In this document: positions 35,201-46,000 of the stretch, piece by piece
How the letters are laid out: each line of letters opens with the position of its first letter
Numbering within the stretch: position 1 is the stretch's first letter
Origin: Selaginella moellendorffii
Lineage: Eukaryota; Streptophyta; Lycopodiopsida; Selaginellales; Selaginellaceae
DNA: 64,000 nucleotides
Reading direction: 5' to 3'
Assembly (NCBI RefSeq): GCF_000143415.4
Contig: NW_003314345.1
Coordinates: 694,264 to 758,263, forward strand
The notes under the pieces: generated by a model
What the model was told of the DNA's origin: nothing
The model's input: the letters and a program-made list of their open reading frames with translations, nothing else
Database searches by the model: none
Translations under genes and position numbers: made by a program

Positions 35201-36203
35201 TCAGCCTCATCAGATATATACAGCAGACGTATTTCAAGCCTTCCTAAGAGACAACAGTCAGCAGTTTTATTGGGTTGGTGTTGGCAACCACGGACCTGAT
35301 AGCTTCATCCATCTGCAGCTGGTGGATGCTGAGAATAAGCTGCAAGATTTCTTTTTATTTATTGAGAGCAAACACAGGTATAAAAAACCTTTATAAAGCT
35401 CAATGTAATGTATTGTGTAACAGGGATGTTTATGAAGGACAGCAAGCCAATTGGGAAGAAAACTTTGAGAAAAAAATATGGACAATAAAGCAATGGATGA
35501 ATGAAGGTATTTATTTTCTAGTTGTGAGAGGTTAATTGTGTGTATTTTCAGGTGAGAATTACGTCATGGTCTTTATGACTGATCAAGCATTGGATAACTT
35601 GATTTCCAAAGTCAAAATATCTGAAAGGATGGTGGTGCTTGTACTAAAGGTTCATGAATGTTTATATGGGTATCCATTTGGTAAATTATTTTAATGCTTT
35701 TATTATTAGTTTTTTATGTTCTATTTGTAGGTTTATTAGGTGCTGCGTGTTTTGATCTCGTCTACAAACCTAGTAATGAGCAAGATGACAGTTTTGATGA
35801 AGAGCCCAGCACGAAGAGGAGTCGTTGGTGTTTCTAAAATGCTGTTACCACATTTATTCGTTTACCAATAATATTAACACTATGTGACGATTTAGTTCAC
35901 AAATCTTTAGAAATTGTTAAATGTTAGATGTAAATTAACATACTGTGGTCATGGCTGGAGAACTGATGTTGTGTGTGTATAAACTATAATGCTTGAGTAT
36001 GCATAAACACCCCATGCGTGCAAAGATTTGTGCTATATTGATGCTATGAAGGAAAATTTGTGTAGTTCTTGTTGGGATGTCCAAGGAACAGATTAATCGG
36101 CCTTTTGTGTGAGGACACAATTTTAAGTAATCGCTACAGATGTAATAAGCTCCCATACCAAGCATTGCCCAGTTGGGCAACAATGTTTAGCACTGGTCTA
36201 TAG
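32218..36203 (+). repeat. Left arm of large inverted duplication
   Basis: About 4 kb that reappears in reverse complement at 38398-42355. Match points include the inner ends (GTCTATAG at 36196-36203 against CTATAGAGC at 38403) and the outer ends (AAGATCCATGAAAGAGTTGAAT at 32225 against ATTCAACTCCTTCATGGATC at 42332). The arm covers the whole NTPase-nuclease gene plus 5' and 3' flanks. Upstream flanks have more differences than the exons. Confidence 0.85.
32941..35837 (+). CDS. Coiled-coil / P-loop NTPase / PD-(D/E)XK nuclease-like protein (left copy)
   Basis: Eight exons: 32941-33151, 33262-33297, 33363-34492, 34546-34791, 34848-35377, 35424-35506, 35552-35680, 35731-35837, giving 823 aa with all junctions in frame. 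Residues 1-70 are a Glu/Gln/Arg-rich coiled coil. GFPGAGKT (172-179) is a Walker A motif and FLSWFFDD (about 317-324) a Walker B-like strand. The region ending at about 717 carries GPDSFIHLQLVD then FFLFIESKHR, a plausible restriction-endonuclease fold signature (D...ExK). This order of parts resembles Crinkler/RHS-type effectors and their transposon-linked relatives (family knowledge; assignment inferred). Nuclear or nucleic-acid targeting is only a guess. Compared with the right copy it lacks 3 bases in exon 3, has 12 more in exon 6 and lacks 12 in exon 7, all multiples of three. Confidence 0.75.
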
Positions 36204-36279
36204 TCCCTTTTTTAATCTACACGTTTAAATACCTCGTACGGACGAGGTACGGTTATAGGGATTAGCATAGATCTTGAGA

Positions 36280-38370
36280 ATGTGGCAGCGCCATCGCAAA
36301 GCGGCGAAGCAGCACAAGAGTGACGCCGTGGATCCGGAATGGAAGCTCCTGCTGTTCTTGCTCTTGGCCGCCGGATTGTGTGGATATCGCATCGGAGGCG
36401 TGAGCGAGGAAGCGGCATGGACGATCGACCTCTTCTCGGTGAGGGATTTAGGGGATTTGTTCTTCTTCTCGGTCGGCTGAGGCTACATTCTGCGCCAGGA
36501 ATATGATCCTCCTCGTTTGCAGTACCGCGATCTCGTGGAATCCTTCCGGAAAGAAGAGGTATGTTTGTCTCTCGGGTGTTCCTTCGTTTCCCCAGATGAA
36601 AATATTCTCACAGGGTAGATTGGAGCGTCCGGGGTTGTGGGATAGGCCCTCGGACAATGGCTGGAAGCGGTGCCCCGAGGATTTTGATCGTTTCTCACGT
36701 AAGTTCTTTGTGACGAGAAATTCGACTCTTTACAGCTTTATCAGGTGTGTAGTGACGACATGGGATCGATCTCGCTACTTTCAAGTTCTTTGCGGAGGGG
36801 GCTTGTTTCAGCTACATATTTGTGTGAGAAATGGTTTTGCCTTTTTCTTTGACGAATCTCTAGTGGCTGGTTTCAGGTCTGCAATGCTGTTGCTGTAGCA
36901 AGGCTTCTCAATGCTACGCTTGTCATTCCATACTTCAAGCACCATCCGTTCTGGAACGATCCAAGGTCTTTGGTTCTACACTTGTTCTTCGATTTGCTTC
37001 TTGTTGTGAATTTACTTGTTTTCGTGTATGTTTCAGCCAGTTTGAAGATATTTACGACTTGAACCATTTCATGTCAACCCTGAAAGGCGATGTGAAAATC
37101 GTCACAGAGTTGCCTGCAATGTATAGTTGGAGCACGCCGAGTTTCTACTGGGGACGTTGCTTGGATAGGCCGAATTGTATGACGTTTCTTCCAAAGCACA
37201 CTACCCCCAAATGGTTCTTCCAGCACATTCTCCCGATTATGGAAAGGTAAACGGGATCACTGTTTTTTCGTTTGCATGTTTGTTAACGGTTATTCCAAAA
37301 CAGATATGAAGTCGCAGCTGTTGATGGTTTTGAGCACAAACTTACCTTTGAAGGTCTCCCTGCGAGTATCAGCAAGCTGCGATGCAAGGTGAACTTCTAC
37401 GCCCTGCGCTTTGTGAAGCCGATCCGGGATCTTGGAGATGCATTGACGCTGCGGATGAGAACCAAAACATTATCAGGCGATCCACTGCGTAACCAGGAAA
37501 ATTCGACAAAGAAGTACATCGGTCTTCACGTGAGATTCGAAAGAGACATGCTTGCATATTCTAGTTGTGACTTTGGTGGAGGTCAGGCCGAGCAGAAAGC
37601 TCTTGCGTCATTTCGATACCAAGTTTGGAGGTATCAGCTTAACATTCCTAACTGTGAAATACTACTTTCTGCTTTTCTGTGTTCCAGTAACCGAGTCATC
37701 AAAGCGCTGAAGAGGCCTTCTGATCTTCGGCGAAATGGAAGCTGTCCTCTAACTCCAGAAGAGATCGGCCTCCTCCTTGCCGCATTCGGCTTTACCGCCA
37801 CTACGCCCCTCTATATTGCTGGAAAGGTACATGAACTCCTTGTTCTTTCGTTTTTCGCCGCTAGACTCGTCTTCAAAACAGGCAGTTTATGGGGGACCTC
37901 GGAGAATGGAGCCGCTGAAAAGTCTATTCCCTCTCGTCGAAAACAAGCACTCGCTCGCCACGAGACAGGAGCTGGCGCCTTTCCGGAACTTTGCTCACAA
38001 GCTGACGGCCTTGGACTTCAGGGTGCTCTTCAACAGCGACGTCTATATGTCCAATGCCGCTGGAAATCTTCCAAACGTCCTGGTGAGCAAGTCAGATCGA
38101 TCTGGGATTAGTGATTCCTTTCTTCCTCCCTTGCAGACGGGACATAGAAGCTACTTTGGGCCTTACGCATCGGTTCATCCCGACAAAGCTCGCTTAGCAA
38201 CGCTTCTTTCGGACGAGAGACACGCGACGAACTGGACGAGCTTTGCGGAGCGGGCTTTCGCGGCGCACGAGTCGCGAATGGGAGCGATCGAGCCGAGGAA
38301 ATCGAGGTACTCCGTTTTCAGGTATCCAGCGCCGGATTGTATGTGTTTGCGATCCAATTCGCGAGATTAG
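36280..38370 (+). CDS. Plant GDP-fucose protein O-fucosyltransferase family protein
   Basis: A multi-exon gene in the spacer of the inverted repeat. Exon 1 (36280-36438) encodes a type II membrane anchor (WKLLLFLLLAAGLCGYRIGG). Later exons give RPGLWDRPSDNGWKRC, GGGLFQLHI joined to VCNAVAVARLLNATLVIPYF, DIYDLNHFMSTL, KKYIGLHVRFERDML with AYSSCDFGGG, and FGFTATTPLYIAGK. These are the usual blocks of the plant O-FucT (DUF246-type) family, which acts in the Golgi or secretory pathway on protein or glycan acceptors. Introns are about 45-100 bases. The C-terminus is DCMCLRSNSRD. All blocks look intact. The precise acceptor is unknown. Confidence 0.85.
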
Positions 38371-38751
38371 ATCTTTCTAAAGTTCCCAAACTGCAAAATG
38401 ACTATAGAGCTAAACATTGTTGCCCAACCTTTGTATGGGAGCCTATTACATCTGTAGCGATTACTTAAAATTGTGTGTCTCACACAAAAGACTGTTCCTT
38501 GGACATCCCAGCAAGAACTACACAAATTTTCCTTCATAGCATCCATATAGCACAAATCTTTGCACGCATGGGGTGTTTATGCATACTCAAGCATTATAGT
38601 TTATACACACACAACATCAGTTCTCTAGCCATGACCACATTATGTTAAAACATTTCACAATTTCAAAAGATTTGTGAGCTTTAGCGGGATAAATCGTCAC
38701 AACAAACGTTTAATATTATTGGTAAACGAGTAAATATGGTAACAGCATTTT

Positions 38752-41653
38752 AAAAACACCAACGACTCCTCTTCGTGCTGGGCTCTTCATCAAAACTGTC
38801 ATCTTGCTCATTACTAGGTTTGTAGACGAGATCAAAACACACAGCACCTAATAAACCTACAAATAAAACATAAAAAACTAATAATAAAAGAATTAAAATA
38901 ACTTACCAAATGGACTCTGCGCTGGATACCCATATAAACATTCATGAACCTCTGGCACAAGCACCACCATCCTTTCAGATTTTTTGACTTTGGAAATCAA
39001 GTTATCCAATGCTTGATCGATCATAAGGACCATGGCGTAATTCTCACCTGAAAATACACACAATAAACCTCCCACAACTAGAAAATAAATACCTTCATTC
39101 ATCCATTGCTTTACTGTCCATATTTTTCTCTCAAAGTTGGCTTGCTGCCCTTCATAAACATCCCTGTTATACAGTACATTACATTGAGCTTTATAAAGGT
39201 TTTTTATACCTGTGTTTGCTCTCAATAAATAAAAAGAAATCTTGCAGCTTGTTCTCAGCATCCACCAGCTGCAGATGGATGAAGCTATCAGGTCCATGGT
39301 TGCTAACACCAACCCAATAAAACTGCTGACTGTTGTCTCTTAAGAAGGCCTGAAATACATCTGCTGTATGTATCTGATGCGGCTGATGTGTCGGACGTCC
39401 AAACTTTGCACCAGCTGGCAGCCGGAACTTCAAAGCTTGCATACTTGCAGGAATGCAGAAATTGGAGGGAAGAATTTCTTCGAGTCTAAACTCGAATACT
39501 GTTCCCTTCCCCTCATGATCATGAAAAAGCCGCAACATATAGATCATCAACACAATGGACATCAGATCAGATACCTCCTTGTTTTTGGGATTAGAGATTA
39601 GTTTAGATGGACACAAATCCTGGAGCTCCACCACATGTAGGTTCTCGACGAGATGGTAAATGAGGAGTGGAGAGAACATGATGGAGAAAGCAGCATCTTC
39701 ATCTCTTGATAATTTAATCTTCTTGTTAGATGATAGCTCCTGTAATTGACAACCGCATAAGTTCTGACATAAACTCTGAAATATCAAAATAGTACCTCGT
39801 TGCGTAAGAGTCCAACTAAACCGCAAGACTCTAAAGACCCCCAGTTATCTTCGTATCTGCTACCTGGCCAAACCAGTTCTTCCCGACTGATCAGGGTCCC
39901 CAGCAGCGCAACATAAAAAGCTCGTAACACCAACAAATACTTCTCGTCCTTAAGGTACCGATAATAAAAACCACGTTTGATATTACCCCAGGCGGTCGTT
40001 ATTGTGTTGCGGAGATCGATTTGAGTGAGATCTTGATTCACCTGTAACAAACATAGAAATTTTCTCATCACATCAAGATAAAAGACAAGGAAACCTTTTC
40101 ATAGAACTTCGAAGCATCCAGGTCAGGCATCAACCCTCTCAAAAGGTGAACAAGCATGCGAGGATTCCCTCCTGATAACTTTATCAGGTTCCTTAGTCCG
40201 TCCTTTAGCTCAAATTGTTTCTCCATGTCCAGAGTATTTCCTAGTCTTGTAAGGAAGATTTTCGTAACTCTGACCACCTCCTGCTCTTTCAAAGGCCTGA
40301 TAGGTATAAAAATACTCAGAGCCTTCTCCGTTGATGTGTAGCGCATTGTGGCCCCGGCAAATTCGGTCGTTGCTGCTGTAAGTATAGGAAACGTCAGGCC
40401 ACCTCGGTTGTCTTTGATATGTTGAACGTAGGCCGAGAAAGCATCATGAATCCAGGACGATGCGGGTGGGCGGGCGTGCTGAGGCCGGGCCTTGTTGACT
40501 TCATCAAAAAACCAAGATAGGAAAATTCGCTTATCCGCAGGAACCTTAAGACCAGTTCGAATGAAGTCGATCACATCTCCCAAAGTCAGCACATTCCTCA
40601 GGCCTGGAAATTTGTCATCCAACTGCCTGAGAAAGCCGCCATAACCGGTAGTATTCACTGGACAAAGAGCTGCATGAAAACACCGAAGGGCCAAAACCTG
40701 TTCTGCTGCCAGGCCGTTCTCCAGGGGAGTTACATGCCCTGCCCTCGTAGTTTCAACCGCATGATACATTGTAAGATCTCTGCCGGTCTCCAACACGTTG
40801 TTCACCATTTCTTTGAACTGCTTCACAAGCCCTTTGTCGCCTAGCTGATCCTCTACAAGGCCATCTATATCCCCTGCTTTTGTGTCCCTCTCCCACGCTT
40901 CTCTGAGAAGAGCTGAGAGGCACGTCCCGACAGCTGTTTTACCTGCGCCGGGAAATCCGATGAGCATCAACAAGAACTCTCTTTGTTCAATATCCGAGGC
41001 ATTGGCCGTCGTGTTCATGAAAGTTCCAAACACCCTCGCAGCGGCTGCCATGAGATGCTGAATCGTCTCCTCCCTTCCGACCAAAGTAAAATATTCTCCC
41101 AAGTCCGTACATAAACCACCGTTGTCCAGAAGAGGCAACTTGCCGGTTGGCACCCTCTTCTCAGGCATCCGGTGAAAACACCTTGCGCGCTGCAGGTTTT
41201 CTCCGTATACATCCAGCAACTTGGACACTACAAACACAAACCGATCCAAAACGAACTCGTTAGCAAGCCAGCGAGTGCTTACCTGGCGCAGCTTGAAGTG
41301 TTATCGCCGCCGGGGTCGCTGAAACAGAAATGTAACAAATAGGCAAATACATAGCCACAAAACGAGGAAACAGGCGCGCAGCCAAACATAGAGGAGACCA
41401 GCCCACAACAAACAAAACCACGAAACGAGGTAGACCACTTACTCTGGTTCAACAAGGCATCCCACAGCTGCTGCTTTCTATCCCGCAGCTGCTCCCTCTC
41501 GTCCTGCAGCTGCTGCCTCTCGTCCCACAGCTCCTCCCTCTCCTCTGGATCTTTTGCCTCTTCGATTAGCTTCTTGACTGCTTCGATTTGCTGCTCGAGT
41601 GCTTCGATTTTCTCCACGAGTGCTTCAATTCGCCTCGCAATGGATGCAGACAT
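38752..41653 (-). CDS. Coiled-coil / P-loop NTPase / PD-(D/E)XK nuclease-like protein (right copy)
   Basis: Inverted copy of the gene at 32941-35837 with the same exon plan. It starts MSASIARRIEALVEKIEALE at 41653 and ends with ...TKRSRWCF at 38752. The Walker A motif is GFPGAGKTAVG, the Walker B-like strand FLSWFFDEVNKA, and the nuclease-like block FIHLQLVD...FLFIESKHR is unchanged. Differences from the left copy include KLPLLDNGG for KLPLDSGG (+1 aa), loss of four residues in exon 6, and GYPAQSPFG for GYPFG (+4 aa) in exon 7. Every coding indel keeps the frame, so both copies seem to have been under selection since duplication. Function is not known; see the left copy for domain reasoning. 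Confidence 0.75.
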
Positions 41654-41942
41654 TGTTAACCCTACTCGCCAAATGGCCGAAAAACTTATAAATCACTCTT
41701 ATTACGATACGCTTGTAGTCCTAAGATATGCCTTTCCCCAAGCTACCTGAAGGAACGAAAGGATGCTGGTGGTCGACTTGGAGCATAGCGTGCTTGAGGG
41801 AAAGGTGACGCCCCTGTAAACTATATATCAGTAGCAGCGAAGCTCCTTCCGTTCCGTTGAGGTTGGCGACCCCAAAGGTACACTCTACCTGTGGCTCTTT
41901 GGGCCGTTCTAGGGAGGTTACAGGCTTCCAGCTTCGTCCCGC

Positions 41943-42173
41943 ATGTTCCACATCAAGCTCCACCATAAGGAGCCACCTCCGGTTAAGCAACAGCTCGTCA
42001 CGGAGCATCTAGTGCGGAACAAGCTGCGAGACAGGAGCTTGAGTGGGTCTCCCGCTCTGACCTGGCTCTTAAGACTGGAGGGGATTGGATATGAAGAGTG
42101 GTTTGTTGAGGTATACGCTCTCTATGACATGATCCTAGGTGGCAGTAGTGCCACTTCATTGATTGAAGTGTAG
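41943..42173 (+). CDS. Small divergent ORF upstream of the right copy, unrecognised
   Basis: A 76-codon ATG frame (MFHIKLHHKEPPPVKQQ...), with RLEGIGYEEWFVEVYALYDM near its end, read divergently from the NTPase-nuclease gene. The matching region of the left arm (32455-32650, minus strand) starts alike but has stops and shifts. It could be an exon of a second gene carried by the duplicated unit, or chance. No family is recognised. Confidence 0.25.
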   Translation: MFHIKLHHKEPPPVKQQLVTEHLVRNKLRDRSLSGSPALTWLLRLEGIGYEEWFVEVYALYDMILGGSSATSLIEV

Positions 42174-42369
42174 GCTAGAGGCATGTCTCTTGATCATGTA
42201 TATTCGTAGAGTCATCCTTGTCCATTGTTTTGCTTCCGTGCACTTCTTCTTTCATGGTTTTGATTCAGTGTGGGACTTGTACACATGGGTTATGACATCA
42301 TTTTGAAACCTTCTTCTCTTGACAATAGATATATTCAACTCCTTCATGGATCGTGCTCGGGCATTGCCA

Positions 42370-43400
42370 AGAACAAGCTCTTGACCTGGTCGATATGGCT
42401 GGGCATAGAACGCTAGGACAAAAAACGATGAGTATGGAAAACGCAGTGCGCAACAAAGTTTAGGCAAATAGAAACTTTACCTCATCGGCCAGATGAATCG
42501 AAGGCCTCCGTAATCCAAGAGCATTCCTGGACGAGTTTAGAGAAGAAGGGCATTCCATGTCACGAGATCTCTCGATGGTGCAGATTTGATACAGCAACTC
42601 ATGCCATCCGTATTGAATATGATTCTTAAATGCTGTGACCAATATGCCAATGTGCTCGACGTCATCTTTCGTGCTTGCTGTTGGTTTCAGCCACCTCTAA
42701 AAGAGTTGCTAGCACGGCATTACATGTAGTAAGATTTCGCTGGATGCCGGAGAGGAGCTTGATCTCTTGGACATTGAAGCTGACGGCGGCCAGGCAAATT
42801 TTTTACACGATGCCCGAGTCTCGCGCAGCAATGGTTCACGCAGCACAGGAAGCATCTCGCCCAGCACGGCGGCGACCTCAATCAAGCAGCTCTTCCATTC
42901 CCCGTTCACTACCTTGCGTGTACTCCTCGCACTTGAGCGGAATGATTTTTAAAGCCGAGCAAGTAAACCAACTGGATCAGCCCAGTCAACCCCCATACTC
43001 ACTGAAGAAAGAACCCCAAATCTCATTTCTGTGTAGCACACACACTGTATTACAAAGGGATTGCATATTTTTACACAGGAGACACATTAAAGAGAGGATG
43101 AAATCTCAATTTCATCCTCTGCACAAGGTTCTTGTATGTAATGAAATGCATAGTACTCACCAGGAGGATCTTGCTGCCTGCCATTCACTGGAGAAATCCA
43201 TAGTGAGCAACCGGATGTAAAAAGAAAAAACCTAGACATACCGTATGGTAACAAGAAGCGTAGAGGATCGCCGATGACGCGATCCTCCGGGTCATCTGCG
43301 AAAGAACAGGTCAGATTAGTTACCTTGCTTGTAAGCCTTACCAATGTCTTGCCATTCCGTGTTCAAGAGCTCCTCCAACATAGAGTCATCGAGCCGTCGT
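42370..43400 (-). pseudogene. Unrecognised minus-strand exons, probably decayed
   Basis: Plausible exon pieces read on the minus strand: MLEELLNTEWQDI near 43385-43340, DDPEDRVIGDPLRFLLPY at about 43300-43245 between good splice signals, NGRQQDPPGEYYAFHYIQEP at 43190-43130, KSCLIEVAAVLGEMLPVLRE at about 42895, then FNVQEIKLLSGIQRNL and FKNHIQYGWHELLYQICTIE. Frames shift between some pieces without clear introns. The helical, Leu-rich character could suit a signalling or adaptor domain, but I recognise none. Confidence 0.3.
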
Positions 43401-43539
43401 GAGCGTATTTTTGAAGCGTGATTACTATAAGGATTTTGCTTCGGTCCTTGAATGGTCCAACTATAGATTTACACGCCTCATTCAGCCTTCCAGAAGTGAG
43501 CTTCATTTTACTTATACCTTAGTTGCTAATCGCTGTTTC

Positions 43540-44495
43540 AGGATGGACGAGCAAGTAAAAGGCCTGGCTGAGGAGCTCGACTGCCACTGGCCTGCAGTGT
43601 TTCTGGCGACAAAGTTCAACAGTGTGGTGGTTATCGTTCATGAAAGATGGGTGTACACTGCTGGGGATTCGAACGCGCATATAATCCTTGCCAGAAATTT
43701 TATTTGACCACAGGCTATCACCAGTAATGGATAAGGGCTTCCTAACTATGGAAGTGATGAGCCCATCTTGTTCTATTTTCATCAGGTGATGTCTTATGTG
43801 CACAGTGCGAGTCTCTTTCTCACACTTTTTTGTGTCCAGGAACGTCTACAAACCGCAGATCAGTATCTAGTGATTGGCTCCAAGCAAATATGGACCTACA
43901 TTCGGGAGACGGACTACATGCTACCGATCCTGCAGAGCCGCATAGATGTTGAGGTGCATACTTTGTTTTGAACAGTGCTCCATCCAAATGCTTCGTTTGC
44001 AGGGCCAGCTTCCAGAGCAGGCTTGATGTCCTCTGCTAAAGGCTTTGTCCCCAGAGCCTCTAGTATATATCTGACGAGGAACTTGACTCGCAAGTTGAAT
44101 AACTTGTGCACTGAATCTCTATCAGAAACATTCAGAACCATTTACTATAAGGCATACCTGGACCAGTGCCCTCTCGATCATTCCCACATATACATCATGA
44201 AGTGCAGCGATCGTGACGTCGCCAGCCACGTCCTTGTGCCACGTCGAATCCTTGTGTGTGTATGTTCGTCAAGTCGAACCGCACAATTAGCGCCAGAAAT
44301 CCTAATTTCTTGGTAATTTTCTTTCTAACTGCCAATTTTTTTTTAGGTTCGGGTGTTGCTGGAGAATCAACTGCCAGTGGATCTGGAAGAGGAGTTCAAA
44401 GTGTACTTCAAAGGCAACTACGATGAAATGCTAGTACTGCCGTTCATTGATCGACATATATTGACACAGTTTGCTAGGCATGAAAGAGAGGAACT
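43540..44495 (+). pseudogene. Unrecognised plus-strand exons, probably decayed
   Basis: Plus-strand open pieces include DEQVKGLAEELDCHWPAVF with VVVIVHERWVYTAGDSNA (43543-43706), ERLQTADQYLVIGSKQIWTY (43841-43953), NLTRKLNNLCTESLSETF (44080-44135) and VRVLLENQLPVDLEEEFKVY (44346-44480), each near GT/AG signals. Joining them leaves stops, so the gene is either broken or my exon edges are wrong. No family is recognised. It may belong with the minus-strand pieces only by chance. Confidence 0.3.
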
Positions 44496-44670
44496 CGGTA
44501 ACAGCCTTGTTTGCTTGCTTTGTTTTTATCTTGCAAGGGAATTCTGATCGACCGACCTGATTCCACGGGGGATGAGTATATAAATTTGCGTACATTACTT
44601 TCAAAACAAAGTTTTTCTGATTTAGGACGATGCTTTACTCCGGGCCCTTTGTTTGTGTCCCGAGATTCTA

Positions 44671-44704
44671 CCTGAGGTCGAGAGTTCGAGCCTCTCTCAC
44701 CCCA
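44671..44704 (+). pseudogene. tRNA-Met (elongator) 3' half
   Basis: The 34 bases from CCTGAGGTCGAGAGTTCGAG to the terminal CACCCCA match the 3' half of plant elongator tRNA-Met, including an intact T stem-loop (GAGAG / CTCTC) and the discriminator A. The 5' half is absent, so it is a tRNA fragment or the relic of a tRNA-derived SINE. Confidence 0.7.
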
Positions 44705-44785
44705 TTTTTTCTCCCAATAAGTTTGCGATTTTATTTAAATCAGATTTAAAATCATAGGACAATTCATTTTGTGCCTCCAATTTGG

Positions 44786-45103
44786 TTAGTTCTTGATGCA
44801 GTGGCCCTTGCTCCATTTCCAGCCAAATTGGCATTGGTGGCACTTGTTGTTGTACCAGTACCAATTGCTCGGGCAACTCACGCATTTGCTTCCACTCCAC
44901 TTCCATCCGGAGAGGCATCGGTGGCAATCGCTGCTATACCAGAACCAACCTTTGGGACACTGAATGCACTTGTGGCCATCCCAGTTCCATCCAGATTTGC
45001 ATCGCTGCTGGGCTGCTGCGTTTGCGATGCCACCGAAGTCCACTCCAACCAGGAGGATTGTCACAAACATGGCCAGAAGCATCAGTTGGGACTTGCTCGC
45101 CAT
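44786..45103 (-). CDS. Small secreted Cys/Trp-rich repeat protein (copy 1)
   Basis: 105 aa. Residues 1 to about 31 form a signal peptide (MASKSQLMLLAMFVTILLVG, cut likely after NAAAQ). The mature part has about five repeats with the layout C..GW.W....C..CP..W.WY...CH.C, such as CKSGWNWDGHKCIQCPKGW. Regular Cys pairs suggest disulfide-stabilised small modules. Secretion to the apoplast is likely. I know no named family. A TATA-like TTTATATGG lies about 100 bases upstream. Copies at 46082-46264 and 46771-47088 form a cluster. A defence or development signal peptide is possible but unproven. Confidence 0.75.
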   Translation of the reverse strand: MASKSQLMLLAMFVTILLVGVDFGGIANAAAQQRCKSGWNWDGHKCIQCPKGWFWYSSDCHRCLSGWKWSGSKCVSCPSNWYWYNNKCHQCQFGWKWSKGHCIKN

Positions 45104-45129
45104 TGTATCGTCAATCTAGAAATGTAAAT

Positions 45130-46000
45130 TAATTGCTTTTCATGTATCTCTTCTTTCTCTTGATCAACTGCTTTGCTGGGTTCTGCCAATGTGTACCAAT
45201 TTATATGGAGGAGTTGAGGCTGAGTCCAAGTAAGACAGCTATGCACACGGTTTTTACTGCGTCTCCGGCAAGACATGTCGTGTTTGTGCTTGATTGACGG
45301 GGTCAATCCAAATGAAACAGTCTCAAGATTCCTATTTAAGTCCCATGAAATCATCAAAAGTTACGAGTTATGAATTAAATATGATAATATTTTTAAAGGT
45401 AAATAGGCAAGAAATTTACGAACCGTTAGAAACAAAAGACACCCAATTTCTTGTTGGAAGTATACAAGGTATTTAAAGTCCACTCGTACTTGTGCCCAGA
45501 CTCTAATCTACATTTCTCTCTCATCTATTGTCTCCTGAATGAAATCTCAGAGTATGGAACTCAGCAGCACAATTCGGTAATCTTGCTGCTCTAGTTGCTA
45601 GAAACTAAAAGTGAAACTGGCAGCTGGTGCACACTTTTTCTACCTCTTGTTACTTGCCAAAAGAACATAGAAAACGGCAAAAAGAAAAAGAAATTCCCAA
45701 GAGGGATGGCACCAAATGAGTGCAGAGAGAGAAAGAGAGAGCAAAGAAAACACTTGATTTGTAATGCAAATAAGATGTGCATAAACTCAATCAAAAGTAG
45801 CTTTCTCTACAACCAAGTATTTATACTACATGCCTCCAACCCTTCTATAGAATTTGTATGCTTCAGTAGCAAGTGTCTTGTCAAGCAGACTCTGCATGAG
45901 CTTTAAAATGGGATGTCATGGAAAGAAAAGCACACACATTTTATTCACCAAAAGGTTACAATGATCATTGTCATTGACATCCTATATGAACTTGGATCTT
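45130..46000. other. Intergenic between cluster copies 1 and 2
   Basis: Promoter and spacer of the first copy. Frames at 45595-45906 are Lys/Arg-rich and AT-biased and do not resemble a protein family. Nothing else recognised. Confidence 0.35.

Larger units (their letters stand above)
38398..42355 (-). repeat. Right arm of large inverted duplication
   Basis: Reverse complement of 32218-36203, separated from it by a spacer of about 2.2 kb that holds the O-fucosyltransferase gene. Coding parts are nearly identical between arms. The segment upstream of the gene (41654-42355) differs by substitutions and small indels. Confidence 0.85.
44588..45290 (-). repeat. Duplicated block A (Cys/Trp-rich gene plus flanks)
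   Basis: This block and 46608-47240 are tandem copies about 2 kb apart in the same orientation. They share the 3' flank with the tRNA-Met half, the whole coding region and part of the promoter (TTTATATGGAGGA, then CACGGTTTT...GACTGC and ATTGACGGGGTCAAT). Confidence 0.8.

Noticed and set aside
44671-44704. A complete tRNA-Met gene
   Set aside because: Only the 3' half matches. The upstream bases cannot form the D arm, anticodon arm or acceptor partner.
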